From an uncultured Prevotellaceae bacterium (GTDB lineage Bacteria > Bacteroidota > Bacteroidia > Bacteroidales > Bacteroidaceae), in the NCBI GenBank assembly GCA_900315455.1, contig OMZE01000008.1:1-64000 (forward strand): a stretch of DNA of 64,000 nt. The letters are read 5' to 3'. This document shows, piece after piece, positions 1 to 8,174 of this stretch. Under the pieces are notes generated by a model. The model worked only from the letters and a program-made list of their open reading frames with translations. It made no database searches and was not told the origin of the DNA. Within the stretch, counting starts at the first letter, position 1. Each line of letters opens with the position of its first letter. The translations under genes were made by a program, and so were the position numbers.

Positions 1-1
1 C

Positions 2-1540
2 TACAACCCCGACCTGAAGGTTGGCGACATCGTAGAAGTTTACGTAGAAAATCAGGAAGACAAGAAAGGTCAGTTGATTCTTTCGCACAAGAAGGCCCGC
101 CTGAGCAAGAGTTGGGAGCGTATCAACGCTGCTCTTGACAACGAGGAGGTTATCCAGGGCTTCATCAAGTGCCGCACGAAGGGTGGTATGATTGTCGACG
201 TGTTCGGCATCGAGGCATTCCTTCCCGGCAGCCAGATCGACGTTCACCCCATCCGCGACTACGACGTGTTCGTGGGCAAGACCATGGAGTTCAAGGTGGT
301 GAAGATCAACCAGGAGTTCCGCAATGTGGTGGTTTCTCACAAGGCACTCATCGAGGCAGAACTCGAGGCACAGAAGAAGGAGATTATCAGCAAACTCGAG
401 AAGGGTCAGATTCTCGAAGGCACCGTGAAGAACATCACTTCCTACGGTGTGTTCGTAGACCTTGGCGGTGTAGACGGACTCATCCACATCACCGACCTGT
501 CTTGGGGCCGCGTAAGCGATCCGAAAGAGGTTGTTGCTCTCGATCAAAAGATCAATGTCGTTATTCTCGACTTCGATGACGAGAAGAAGCGTATCGCCCT
601 CGGTCTGAAGCAACTCACTCCGCATCCATGGGATGCCCTCGACGAGAACCTGAAGGTGGGCGACCACGTGAAGGGCAAGGTAGTTGTCATCGCCGACTAT
701 GGTGCATTCGTAGAGATTGCTCCGGGTGTGGAAGGTCTGATTCACGTATCTGAGATGAGTTGGAGCCAGCACCTGCGTTCCGCTCAGGAGTTCATGCACG
801 TGGGCGACGAGGTAGAGGCCGTTATCCTTACCCTCGACCGCAACGAGCGCAAGATGTCTCTCGGCATCAAGCAGTTGAAGGAAGACCCATGGGAGGCCAT
901 CGAGGTGAAATATCCTCTCGGCTCGAAGCACACCGCTAAGGTGCGCAACTTCACCAACTTCGGTATCTTCGTGGAACTTGAGGAAGGTGTCGACGGTCTG
1001 ATTCACATCAGCGACCTGTCATGGACCAAGAAGGTGAAACATCCGTCAGAGTTTACCCAGGTGGGTGCCGACATCGACGTCGTAGTGCTCGAAATCGACA
1101 AGGAGAACCGTCGTCTGAGCCTTGGCCACAAGCAACTTGAAGACAATCCTTGGGATACCTATGAGACCCTCTACACTCCTGGTTCTATCCACACCGGTAA
1201 GATTACCGAACTCATGGACAAGGGTGCCGTTATCGCACTCAACGAGGGCGGCGAAGGCTTCGCCACTCCGAAGCACCTGGAGAAAGAGGATGGCACCAAA
1301 GCCCAGCAGGGTGAGGAACTGCCATTCAAGGTGATTGAGTTTGTGAAGGAGACCAAGCGCATCATCCTCTCTCACAGCCGTACTTTCGAGGAAGGCAAGG
1401 AGGAGAAGAAGGTTGCCCGCAAGCACACTGCTCCTAAGAAGGAAGAGACTCCGGTTATCAACAACCAGACTGGTGGCACCACCCTTGGTGACATCGACGC
1501 CCTGGCTGCTCTGAAAGCCAAGATGGAGAAAGGTGAGTAA
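2..1540 (+). CDS. rpsA: 30S ribosomal protein S1 (5' end outside window)
   Basis: RNA-binding protein S1, which helps load mRNA on the 30S subunit. The reading frame is open from base 2, so the N-terminus lies upstream of the window. Five S1 (OB-fold) repeats are visible; the central ones carry the family signatures YGVFVDLGGVDGLIHITDLSW-like, YGAFVEIAPGVEGLIHVSE and FGIFVELEEGVDGLIHISD, and the last is diverged (GAVIALNEGGEGFATPKHL). The C-terminus is a Lys/Glu-rich tail ending near ALAALKAKMEKGE. A strong intrinsic terminator follows directly, so the gene ends its transcription unit. GC-rich third positions suggest high expression. Confidence 0.96.
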   Translation, partial: YNPDLKVGDIVEVYVENQEDKKGQLILSHKKARLSKSWERINAALDNEEVIQGFIKCRTKGGMIVDVFGIEAFLPGSQIDVHPIRDYDVFVGKTMEFKVVKINQEFRNVVVSHKALIEAELEAQKKEIISKLEKGQILEGTVKNITSYGVFVDLGGVDGLIHITDLSWGRVSDPKEVVALDQKINVVILDFDDEKKRIALGLKQLTPHPWDALDENLKVGDHVKGKVVVIADYGAFVEIAPGVEGLIHVSEMSWSQHLRSAQEFMHVGDEVEAVILTLDRNERKMSLGIKQLKEDPWEAIEVKYPLGSKHTAKVRNFTNFGIFVELEEGVDGLIHISDLSWTKKVKHPSEFTQVGADIDVVVLEIDKENRRLSLGHKQLEDNPWDTYETLYTPGSIHTGKITELMDKGAVIALNEGGEGFATPKHLEKEDGTKAQQGEELPFKVIEFVKETKRIILSHSRTFEEGKEEKKVARKHTAPKKEETPVINNQTGGTTLGDIDALAALKAKMEKGE

Positions 1541-1562
1541 TCATTTCCTCCCGAAATATTCA

Positions 1563-1598
1563 AAATCCCTGGCCGAGAAATTGGTCAGGGATTTTTTT
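1563..1598 (+). terminator. Intrinsic terminator of rpsA
   Basis: The hairpin AAATCCCTGGCC / GGTCAGGGATTT is followed by a T7 run, 23 bases after the rpsA stop. Confidence 0.9.
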
Positions 1599-1599
1599 A

Positions 1600-1733
1600 G
1601 GTTTGAGGTTTGAGGTTTGAGGTTTAAGCTTCGCTTGAATGTCGGCGGCGCCTCAGCATACTGAAAGCATACTTTCGTCTGCTTTCGTCTGCCTTCGGCT
1701 TGCACGACATTTGAGGTTTGAGGTTTGAGATTT
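1600..1733. repeat. Heptamer repeats (GGTTTGA)n with intervening decamer repeats
   Basis: Four tandem GGTTTGA/GGTTTAA units at 1600-1627 and three more from 1711. Between them lies an approximate 10-bp repeat (CTTTCGTCTG twice, then a variant, 1672-1701). The same heptamer family recurs at 26.2, 40.9, 43.9 and 48.2 kb. The rest of 1734-1919 shows no convincing gene. Confidence 0.7.
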
Positions 1734-1919
1734 ATTGCTGCGCCTACCAGACAAATTGACAGGGATGCGGTGTTTTTTCTCCTTATGAAAAAACATTCGT
1801 CCTTTCCCTCTTCCTTTCTATTCCCTTCGCAAAATAGAGTGAAGGCGGTGCTTGGGTATAGTATTTCACAAAATCCAAAAGGTATGGAATATCAATGGAA
1901 AATAATTCTTAGGATTTGC

Positions 1920-1950
1920 TTTGAAATTCCTCCCTTTTAGAGTAACTTTG
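1920..1950 (+). promoter_or_regulatory. Bacteroidota-type promoter P1 of uxuA
   Basis: TTTG at 1920-1923, 19-bp spacer, TAACTTTG at 1943-1950: an exact fit to the Bacteroides TTTG/TAnnTTTG consensus. Confidence 0.75.
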
Positions 1951-1953
1951 CCA

Positions 1954-1981
1954 TTGCATTAGTGGTTACTCCGTATCTTTG
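1954..1981 (+). promoter_or_regulatory. Second candidate promoter P2 of uxuA
   Basis: TTG at 1954-1956 and TATCTTTG at 1974-1981. The -7 boxes of P1 and P2, with about 12 bases after each, are near-duplicates (TTTGCCATTGCA versus TTTGCTATTGCA) 31 bp apart. Confidence 0.6.
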
Positions 1982-2044
1982 CTATTGCAATGACAAACTA
2001 CCCTTGTCGGATGATATGAAAACAACACATTATTATATATAATT

Positions 2045-3277
2045 ATGGAAAGAACATGGAGATGGTTTGGCAAGAACGACAAGATCACCCTTGCCATGCT
2101 GAAGCAAATCGGTGTCGAAGGCATCGTTACCGCCCTGCACGACGTGCCATTGGGCGAAGTGTGGACCCGTGAGAAAATCAGGGACCTCAAAGAGTATATC
2201 GAGAGTTATGGCATGCGCTGGAGCGTGGTGGAGTCGCTGCCGGTGGTGGAAACCATCAAGTATGGCGGCCCCGACCGCGACGAGCAGATAGAGGTATATA
2301 AGGAAAGCCTGCGCAACCTCTCCGCCGAAGGCATCCACACCATCTGCTACAACTTCATGCCCGTTCTCGACTGGGCGCGCACCGACCTACTGCATGAAAA
2401 CCCCAACGGCTCGAGCAACCTCTATTTCAACTACGCTGAATTTGCCTATTTCGACATCTACATCCTGAAACGTGCCGGAGCACGCGAGGAATGGGCAAAG
2501 TTTGTCTTCCCCGCCGGTGTGGGCGAAGGGCGCAACGTATTGGCCGAGGCCGATGAACTGGCCAAGACGATGACTCCAGAGAAAGAACATCAACTCGTAG
2601 AGACCATCATCATCAAGACACAGGGTTTCGTGTCGGGCAACTTCAGTGAGAACGACGAGGCGCCGATACAGAAGTTCCGCGACTTCCTCGACCTCTACAA
2701 AGGCATCGACAAGGCGCAACTGCGTGCCAACATGAAATATTTCCTCGAGGCCATCATGCCCACCTGTGAGGAATGTGGTATGAACATGTGCGTACATCCC
2801 GACGACCCACCCATCGAGATACTGGGTCTACCTCGCATCGTGCGCACCGAAGAGGATATCCAGTGGTTCCTCGATGCCGTACCCAACCCGCATAACGGCC
2901 TGACGTTCTGTGCCGGTTCGCTCTCTGCTGGTGCCTACAACAACGTGGTGGAGATGGCACGCAAGTTTGCCCCACGCACCCACTTCGTACACCTGCGCAG
3001 TTGCCATATCTTCCCCAATGGCGACTTCACCGAAGCCAGCCATCTCGGAGGCCGTGCCGACATCGTGGAACTCGCCCGTATCTTCGAGAAAGAGAACCCG
3101 GCACTGCCGATGCGCGTAGACCATGGCATGACGATGCTCGGCGACGAGACCAAAGGCTACAATGCCGGATACTCCTTCCTCGGACGTATGTTTGCCCTCG
3201 GACAGGTGCAAGGCATCCTCGCCACGGTGGACCGCGAACTGGGCATCGCCTACAAACAACCCGGATTCTTTGATTGA
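2045..3277 (+). CDS. uxuA: Mannonate dehydratase
   Basis: UxuA dehydrates D-mannonate to 2-keto-3-deoxy-D-gluconate in cytosolic glucuronate catabolism. The 410-aa product has the usual family length and begins MERTWRWFGKND, as UxuA proteins do. It carries the TIM-barrel metal-site stretches NMCVHPDDPP and the C-terminal RVDHGMTMLGDE. The ATG is 64 bp beyond the P2 -7 box. The neighbouring reductase gene starts 64 bp downstream and catalyses the preceding step, so the two likely form an operon. An octamer repeat (AACACAGAGATACA) lies in the gap. Confidence 0.95.
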   Translation: MERTWRWFGKNDKITLAMLKQIGVEGIVTALHDVPLGEVWTREKIRDLKEYIESYGMRWSVVESLPVVETIKYGGPDRDEQIEVYKESLRNLSAEGIHTICYNFMPVLDWARTDLLHENPNGSSNLYFNYAEFAYFDIYILKRAGAREEWAKFVFPAGVGEGRNVLAEADELAKTMTPEKEHQLVETIIIKTQGFVSGNFSENDEAPIQKFRDFLDLYKGIDKAQLRANMKYFLEAIMPTCEECGMNMCVHPDDPPIEILGLPRIVRTEEDIQWFLDAVPNPHNGLTFCAGSLSAGAYNNVVEMARKFAPRTHFVHLRSCHIFPNGDFTEASHLGGRADIVELARIFEKENPALPMRVDHGMTMLGDETKGYNAGYSFLGRMFALGQVQGILATVDRELGIAYKQPGFFD

Positions 3278-3341
3278 AATTAATCCAACACAGAGATACA
3301 AAGAGAAATAATTTATTCTGGCTTAAGAAGATACTTTAGTT

Positions 3342-4928
3342 ATGAAACTGACAGATATACTTTCCGGCAACTATAATGCCGCTGAATGGGAAGCCAAAGG
3401 CTATGAACTTCCCAAGTTCGACATCGCCTCCGTGGCAAAGAAGACCCACGACGCACCGACATGGGTGCACTTCGGAGGCGGAAACATCTTCCGTGCTTTC
3501 CCCGCTGCTATCCTCAACGATGCGCTGAACAGCGGGAAATACGACCGTGGCGTCATCGTGGCAGAGACCTTCGACTTTGAGGTCATCGACAAGGCCTACG
3601 CCCCCTACGGCAACCTCTCTCTCCTGGTCAGCCTGCAGTCTACCGGCACCATCGAGAAGAAAGTCATCGCATCGGTAACCGAAGCCCTGAAAGCCGACTA
3701 CCAGTTTGCCGACTGGCAGCGATTGGTGGAAATCTTCCGCAACCCGTCGCTGCAGATGATTTCCTTCACCATCACCGAGAAGGGCTACAGCGTGGCACCT
3801 GCTGACCTGGAGCGCGGCCTCACCCCCGTCCTCGCCATGGGCAAGGTGACAGCACTCTTGCTTGAACGCTTCAAAGCAGGACAACTGCCACTCACCGTGC
3901 AGAGCATGGACAACTGCTCGCACAACGGCGACAAGGTGAAGGCAGGTGTCTTCGCCTACGCGGAGAAATGGGTGGCCGACGGACTTGTGGAACCCGCCTT
4001 CCTCGACTACCTGAAAGACGAGACGAAGATAACCTTCCCCTGGTCGATGATCGACAAGATCACCCCTCGTCCACACGAGAAGGTACAGGCCATGCTCGCC
4101 GCCGACGGTTTCGACGACAACAACTATATCGAGACCGAGAAGCACACCTTCACCGCCCCATTCGTGAATGCCGAAGAGGTGCAGTATCTTGTCATCGAAG
4201 ACAACTACACCAACGGCCGTCCACCACTCGACCTTGGCGGTGCTCTCTATACCACCCGCGAGACAGTTGACAAGGTGGAGACGATGAAGGTGACCACCTG
4301 CCTGAACCCCCTCCATACCGCCATGTCCATCTACGGCTGTATGCTAGGCTACACACTCATCTCCGCCGAGATGGCCGACGACGACCTGCGCAGTTTCATC
4401 CAGAAGATCGGATATATAGAGGCCATGCCCGTGGTCACCGACCCCGGCGTGCTCAATCCCTACGAGTTTATCGGCGCCGTCATCAACCGGCGTCTGCCCA
4501 ACCCCTTCATGCCCGACGCACCACAGCGCATCGCCATGGATACGAGTCAGAAACTGCCCATCCGCTTCGGCGAGACCATCAAGAAATACCTTGCACGGGG
4601 CCTCGACATGGGCAACCTCGTGCTCATCCCCCTCACCCTGGCAGGATATGCCCGTTATCTGAAAGGCATCAAGGACGACGGCACGCCATTTGAACCGTCG
4701 CCCGACCCGATGCTGGCAGAGATGCAGGCCATCGTCGCTCCATTGGAAGTGGGCAAGCCCGAACAAGACTACAGTTGTCTGCGCTCCCTCTACAGCCGTG
4801 CCGATGTGTTCGGCCTCGACCTCTACGAAGCCGGTTTGGGCGAACAGATTGAAGGCATGGTAAAGGAACTCTTTGCCGGACCAGGTGCCGTGCGCGCCAC
4901 ACTCCACAAATATGTGTCGGCAAGATAA
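3342..4928 (+). CDS. uxuB: Mannitol dehydrogenase family reductase, probable fructuronate reductase
   Basis: Long-chain, NAD-dependent polyol dehydrogenase family member of 528 aa. It carries the N-terminal dinucleotide-binding signature WVHFGGGNIFRAF and the C-terminal KLPIRFGETIKKY region. Position directly after uxuA suggests it reduces fructuronate to mannonate; substrate is inferred from context because mannitol, fructuronate and tagaturonate reductases look alike. The last 28 bases of the gene, including the stop, are duplicated exactly at 7775-7802. No terminator directly follows this stop; the likely original one follows the second copy. Confidence 0.85.
   Translation: MKLTDILSGNYNAAEWEAKGYELPKFDIASVAKKTHDAPTWVHFGGGNIFRAFPAAILNDALNSGKYDRGVIVAETFDFEVIDKAYAPYGNLSLLVSLQSTGTIEKKVIASVTEALKADYQFADWQRLVEIFRNPSLQMISFTITEKGYSVAPADLERGLTPVLAMGKVTALLLERFKAGQLPLTVQSMDNCSHNGDKVKAGVFAYAEKWVADGLVEPAFLDYLKDETKITFPWSMIDKITPRPHEKVQAMLAADGFDDNNYIETEKHTFTAPFVNAEEVQYLVIEDNYTNGRPPLDLGGALYTTRETVDKVETMKVTTCLNPLHTAMSIYGCMLGYTLISAEMADDDLRSFIQKIGYIEAMPVVTDPGVLNPYEFIGAVINRRLPNPFMPDAPQRIAMDTSQKLPIRFGETIKKYLARGLDMGNLVLIPLTLAGYARYLKGIKDDGTPFEPSPDPMLAEMQAIVAPLEVGKPEQDYSCLRSLYSRADVFGLDLYEAGLGEQIEGMVKELFAGPGAVRATLHKYVSAR
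4901..4928 (+). repeat. 28-bp direct repeat, copy 1 (3' end of the uxuB-like gene)
   Basis: Starts ACTCCACAAATATGTG and ends CAAGATAA. Identical over 28 bases to 7775-7802. This copy encodes the last residues HKYVSAR and the stop. Confidence 0.95.
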
Positions 4929-5437
4929 TAACACAATTATTGTTAATATATCAGGAATAATCTTCTATAGTAAAAAGAAATCGCTACATTTGCATAAACC
5001 TATCGGACATAGGCATATTTGCCCACAAGACAAAATGCCTATTGTTCAATAGGCACTTCTCTTCCATGAGCACAGCAAACGCTCATGGGATGAGAGCATA
5101 ATATTTCAGAGAAAGCGTTGTTGACGCTGGGTTTCTTATGTTCTGAAACTTAGGACACTTCAGTCATATCAAGAATCCTTGCAACGATGATGCTCATGGG
5201 TATGTCGAAGAGCATACCCTCTTGGTGTTGTCGCATTGACGATACCTTGAGGTGTATACACTGTTCACATATCAGCGTGAGGTCACGTTGCTCGTTTCGG
5301 ATATGACGGGCAGTCCTAAGGCCTCAGAACAAGAAGCGGGCGACAAAAGGCTTCACGCTTTTTGGTTGACTAAAACCGACTCTACATTCTTAAAAACCGT
5401 CTATGTCTTGGAGCCGACGAGACACAATACTGTCGAA
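4929..5437. other. Non-coding stretch with hairpins at the start of the inserted block
   Basis: No convincing gene. A -7-like box TACATTTG is at 4985-4992. Hairpins lie at 5036-5055 (TGCCTATT/AATAGGCA) and 5198-5219 (GGGTATG/CATACCC). It may be a long leader of the small regulator gene that follows. The reading frame is open upstream to 5252, but that part does not resemble the family. Confidence 0.45.
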
Positions 5438-5650
5438 ATGGTAAATATTGGGCAAGACATCAAGAACGAACTCATGCGTCAAGAACGCACAGTAAGTTGG
5501 TTGGCTCGCAAACTGAATTGCAACCGCTCTGCCGTATATAGAATCTTTTGTAAGAACAGCATCGATACGGCCTTACTGGCATCCATATCCAAAATCCTAC
5601 ACCACAATTTTTTCCAGGATTTGTCGGACAGCCTCGACATGAATGATTAG
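5438..5650 (+). CDS. Small helix-turn-helix DNA-binding protein
   Basis: A 70-aa protein beginning MVNIGQDIKNELMRQERTV and containing a compact HTH (WLARKLNCNRSAVYRIF, then IDTALLASISKIL). This matches small XRE-like proteins common in Bacteroidota. The ATG at 5438 is preferred over an in-frame GTG at 5252 because the HTH family normally begins at this point and the upstream 62 residues are low-quality sequence. It is the first gene of the block between the 28-bp repeats and may regulate the exported proteins after it; that is inference. Target unknown. Confidence 0.65.
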   Translation: MVNIGQDIKNELMRQERTVSWLARKLNCNRSAVYRIFCKNSIDTALLASISKILHHNFFQDLSDSLDMND

Positions 5651-5693
5651 AAAATGCAACAAATGTGTATCAAATTTGATATATAACATATTT

Positions 5694-5722
5694 TTTGCTT
5701 TCCATAAAGATCAATAATTTTG
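5694..5722 (+). promoter_or_regulatory. Candidate promoter for the small exported-protein genes
   Basis: TTTG at 5694-5697, 17-bp spacer, TAATTTTG at 5715-5722, 33 bp before the ATG at 5756. Confidence 0.5.
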
Positions 5723-5755
5723 CTATTGAAAGAATAACCAATAATTTTTTACTCA

Positions 5756-6265
5756 ATGAAAAAGATATTTTTAGCATTATTTACATTGGTAATAGGCACA
5801 GTTGTTTGCCATGCCCAGAAAGAAGTCAGAATTCAAGACACCGAGGTTCGCAAAGTGAATGTCCTTGCCAACGCATACGTCAAGCCTCTGACTGTAGAAG
5901 TAAAAGTGAGTGACAAAGGCCGTGTGACGGAACGTATTCAACTATCAAATCAAGATCTTCTTGATTTGGCAGGTGGTACCAAATATACCACCACTGACAA
6001 AGAGTTTCTTGTGGAATTTGTTCAGAACATCCGCAATTTTGCGACCTACAGAGTATGCCAGATACATCAATGCGACATGTTGGTGGCTTCAACCTCAAAC
6101 ATACGCACAGTTGAAAATGGTATAGTGGTTGAAATCATGGGGTTTCCTGCCAATTTTGTCAATTGGAAAACTGCCACACAAGCAGACTATGAATGGATAA
6201 AAATGGAAAAGGATCAGACCAAATCAGACAAAGAAAGGAGAGAAGATAAAACAGACGCCAAATAA
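5756..6265 (+). CDS. Exported protein of unknown function
   Basis: 169 aa with a clear Sec signal peptide (MKKIFLALFTLVIGTVVCHA, cleavage probably before QKEV). The mature part is mixed alpha/beta with a highly charged tail (DQTKSDKERREDKTDAK), and has two close cysteines in VCQIHQCDM. I recognise no family. It precedes a barrel-like protein by 21 bp, so the two are probably co-transcribed and act in the cell envelope. Codon use is more AT-rich than in the flanking hexuronate genes. Confidence 0.7.
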   Translation: MKKIFLALFTLVIGTVVCHAQKEVRIQDTEVRKVNVLANAYVKPLTVEVKVSDKGRVTERIQLSNQDLLDLAGGTKYTTTDKEFLVEFVQNIRNFATYRVCQIHQCDMLVASTSNIRTVENGIVVEIMGFPANFVNWKTATQADYEWIKMEKDQTKSDKERREDKTDAK

Positions 6266-6286
6266 TCAATATAATATATAGAAAAA

Positions 6287-6856
6287 ATGAAAAGGATTTA
6301 CATTATTACATTATTGGCCATGCTTGCCATGGTGTCACAAGCACAGATTGCCCGCTCATCTCTCTATGGCACGACCAAAAAAAACCAACCTACATCATCT
6401 CGTCTTTGGCTGGAATTAGGTGCCGGCTCGTTCACGGGTGATTTAGAAAAACCCGGTGTTGCTTTAGACTTAGGCCTTCGCTACACTCACATGTTCCACG
6501 AGAATGTGGGATGGGATGTCATTAAACTCAGTGCTCAGACAGACACAAAGGAATTCTCAGACATGCTGAACGTCCAACTTAAGTCAGGTATTCGCACCGT
6601 GACTCCTGTATTGTTTGGAAATTCCTCCCTATATGCCAATTTTTCGGCAGGTTATGGCTACTATACATACATTGAAAAGGGTGGCTTCGTATGGGAGGTA
6701 GGCGCTGGCATCAACATCACTCCCAATATTTCTGTAGGTGTCAACTACAACGATGCTAATCTCAAAGTCGACGATTACTTCGATATTGGTGATTACAGTT
6801 ATTATGACAAGGTAAAAATAGGTATTGTCAGTCTTCGTGTGGCATACGGTTTCTAA
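6287..6856 (+). CDS. Small outer-membrane beta-barrel-like protein
   Basis: 189 aa with a signal peptide (MKRIYIITLLAMLAMVSQAQ). The mature sequence alternates polar and hydrophobic residues in short strands rich in Gly, Tyr and aromatics (FSAGYGYYTYIEKGGFVWEV, GAGINITPNISVGVNY) and ends in a strand VSLRVAYGF with terminal Phe, as expected for outer-membrane barrels of about 8 strands. Function unknown. A hairpin at 6874-6912 separates it from the next gene. Confidence 0.7.
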   Translation: MKRIYIITLLAMLAMVSQAQIARSSLYGTTKKNQPTSSRLWLELGAGSFTGDLEKPGVALDLGLRYTHMFHENVGWDVIKLSAQTDTKEFSDMLNVQLKSGIRTVTPVLFGNSSLYANFSAGYGYYTYIEKGGFVWEVGAGINITPNISVGVNYNDANLKVDDYFDIGDYSYYDKVKIGIVSLRVAYGF

Positions 6857-6873
6857 AATCATATTGTAACTCT

Positions 6874-6912
6874 CAATAGTCTCTTTCCTTGATTCAAGGA
6901 TGGAGACTATTG
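6874..6912 (+). terminator. Hairpin, probable terminator
   Basis: Stem CAATAGTCTC/GAGACTATTG with an inner stem CCTTG/CAAGG, followed by TTATTATATT. The tail is weak, so some readthrough is possible. Confidence 0.6.
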
Positions 6913-6927
6913 TTATTATATTAAATT

Positions 6928-7647
6928 ATGGCAAAGAAATATACAATAGTATTATGTCTGTCTCTCTTCTTTGGCATCATCCATGCTGGTTCTTTTACAG
7001 ATAGCAGGAAAATATACTCTGTCGTCGAGGATGACGGGCATAGGATGATTTCTGGTTTTCAAGGCTTCAATAGTTCAGATGAAGTAATACTTGCCAATGC
7101 CATGAAATGGGCCATCGAACAATTCTGTAACGACCAACGTGACGGGTTGTTCGAGATTCAAGTGAACAAGAAGGATTTCTCTTTCTACATGCCACTTGAC
7201 TATGTGGTCGATGGAAAGACAAAATATTCGTTCTACTGTAAAGGAAACATAAAAGTGGCAGAGGGAAAACTAGTCTTTATGATATACGACATTCAGTATA
7301 AGGCAAATTCATTGGTACCGTTATCCAGCACCTCTTCCATAGACAAGTTGACTCCTGAGAAAAAACCCAAACACAAGGAGATTATCACCGCCTTTCAGGA
7401 GTTAGCCTCAAAGAAACTAAATCAGTTGTTTGACGCCGTAGAGGAAAACCAATGCAAGGAAATTACCCATTGGAAAGAAATAGACATCCAAAAGCCAGTC
7501 AAAGGCATGAATGAGGATGAATGTCTGCTGGCATTCGGAAAGCCTAAGAACATTTACGAAGACAACAACAACCGCATTCAATGGTCGTATGGGTTGAATT
7601 TTGTCCTTATCTTTGAAAATAAAATTTTGCAGACCATCATCGAATAA
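6928..7647 (+). CDS. Exported protein with a BamE/SmpA-like C-terminal segment
   Basis: 239 aa with a signal peptide ending near IHAGS. Residues about 25-165 form an alpha/beta region similar in style to Bacteroidota DUF4468 proteins. The last ~45 residues (KGMNEDECLLAFGKPKN... WSYGLNFVLIFENK) match the pattern of BamE/SmpA-like repeats: G-M-x-x-x-E, then G-x-P, then W-x-Y and a final beta strand. No lipobox Cys is seen. Function unknown. Last gene of the block between the 28-bp repeats, followed by its own terminator. Confidence 0.65.
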   Translation: MAKKYTIVLCLSLFFGIIHAGSFTDSRKIYSVVEDDGHRMISGFQGFNSSDEVILANAMKWAIEQFCNDQRDGLFEIQVNKKDFSFYMPLDYVVDGKTKYSFYCKGNIKVAEGKLVFMIYDIQYKANSLVPLSSTSSIDKLTPEKKPKHKEIITAFQELASKKLNQLFDAVEENQCKEITHWKEIDIQKPVKGMNEDECLLAFGKPKNIYEDNNNRIQWSYGLNFVLIFENKILQTIIE

Positions 7648-7719
7648 CAAAGAATTGATTCGCCACAACTATCCTTCCATATTACCGACGGTTATCCAAC
7701 CGTTTCACAGTAGGAGGTT

Positions 7720-7766
7720 CGGCATTCCTGCCCAACAACCCCATGCAGCAGGAATGCCGCATTTTC
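7720..7766 (+). terminator. Terminator of the inserted block
   Basis: 12-bp perfect stem CGGCATTCCTGC / GCAGGAATGCCG with a 16-nt loop, followed by CATTTTCT. It lies just before repeat copy 2. Confidence 0.75.
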
Positions 7767-7774
7767 TACTTTGA

Positions 7775-7802
7775 ACTCCACAAATATGTGTCGGCAAGAT
7801 AA
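7775..7802 (+). repeat. 28-bp direct repeat, copy 2
   Basis: Exact copy of 4901-4928 but outside any gene. It is followed at 7854 by a perfect terminator that would suit the uxuB-like gene. Confidence 0.95.
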
Positions 7803-7853
7803 ATGGCAAGAAAATGCAAGAGACAATTCTTATTGAATTTGTGAGAGAAACCA

Positions 7854-7884
7854 TACAGGCGGGTCGATTGACCCGCCTGTATTT
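7854..7884 (+). terminator. Terminator, probably the original one of the uxuB-like gene
   Basis: Perfect 11-bp stem ACAGGCGGGTC / GACCCGCCTGT with loop GATT, followed by ATTTATAT. A 60-codon open frame crosses it and is not considered coding. Otherwise 7803-8174 holds only the sites listed. Confidence 0.85.
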
Positions 7885-8055
7885 ATATAAAGTGGTAGAT
7901 ATTGAAATTAGTAAGTTATATCAAACTGGCTACAAAGTTAGCGCAAGGTTGTTTCATTTCGTGGGACAAGTGAGAGAAAAATTATATTCCACATGAATTA
8001 TTTTACTCTTTTTCATGAAAAGAGGACTTGCCGTCTGTAGAATTTGGGCCTTGGT

Positions 8056-8073
8056 AACGTAAACCTTTACGTT
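8056..8073. promoter_or_regulatory. Palindrome, possible operator of uxaB
   Basis: AACGTAAA-CC-TTTACGTT, with a half-site-like GTTTTACG just after it. It lies about 45 bp upstream of the -7 box, a plausible position for a regulator of hexuronate genes. The regulator is unknown. Confidence 0.4.
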
Positions 8074-8115
8074 CGTTTTACGCCCTTTTCACATGCAAAT
8101 CGGCAAGGAAATGAT

Positions 8116-8123
8116 TACTTTTG
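8116..8123 (+). promoter_or_regulatory. -7 box of uxaB promoter
   Basis: TACTTTTG fits TAnnTTTG; no clear -33 TTTG is present. Transcription would start near 8130, leaving a 45-nt leader. Confidence 0.55.
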
Positions 8124-8174
8124 CATAAGAAATAACACAAGCAGAAAAACATCAACTCAATCTATAAAAAACAA

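Noticed and set aside
7814-7996. 60-codon open frame after repeat copy 2
   Set aside because: It runs through a perfect terminator hairpin and has no protein-like features.
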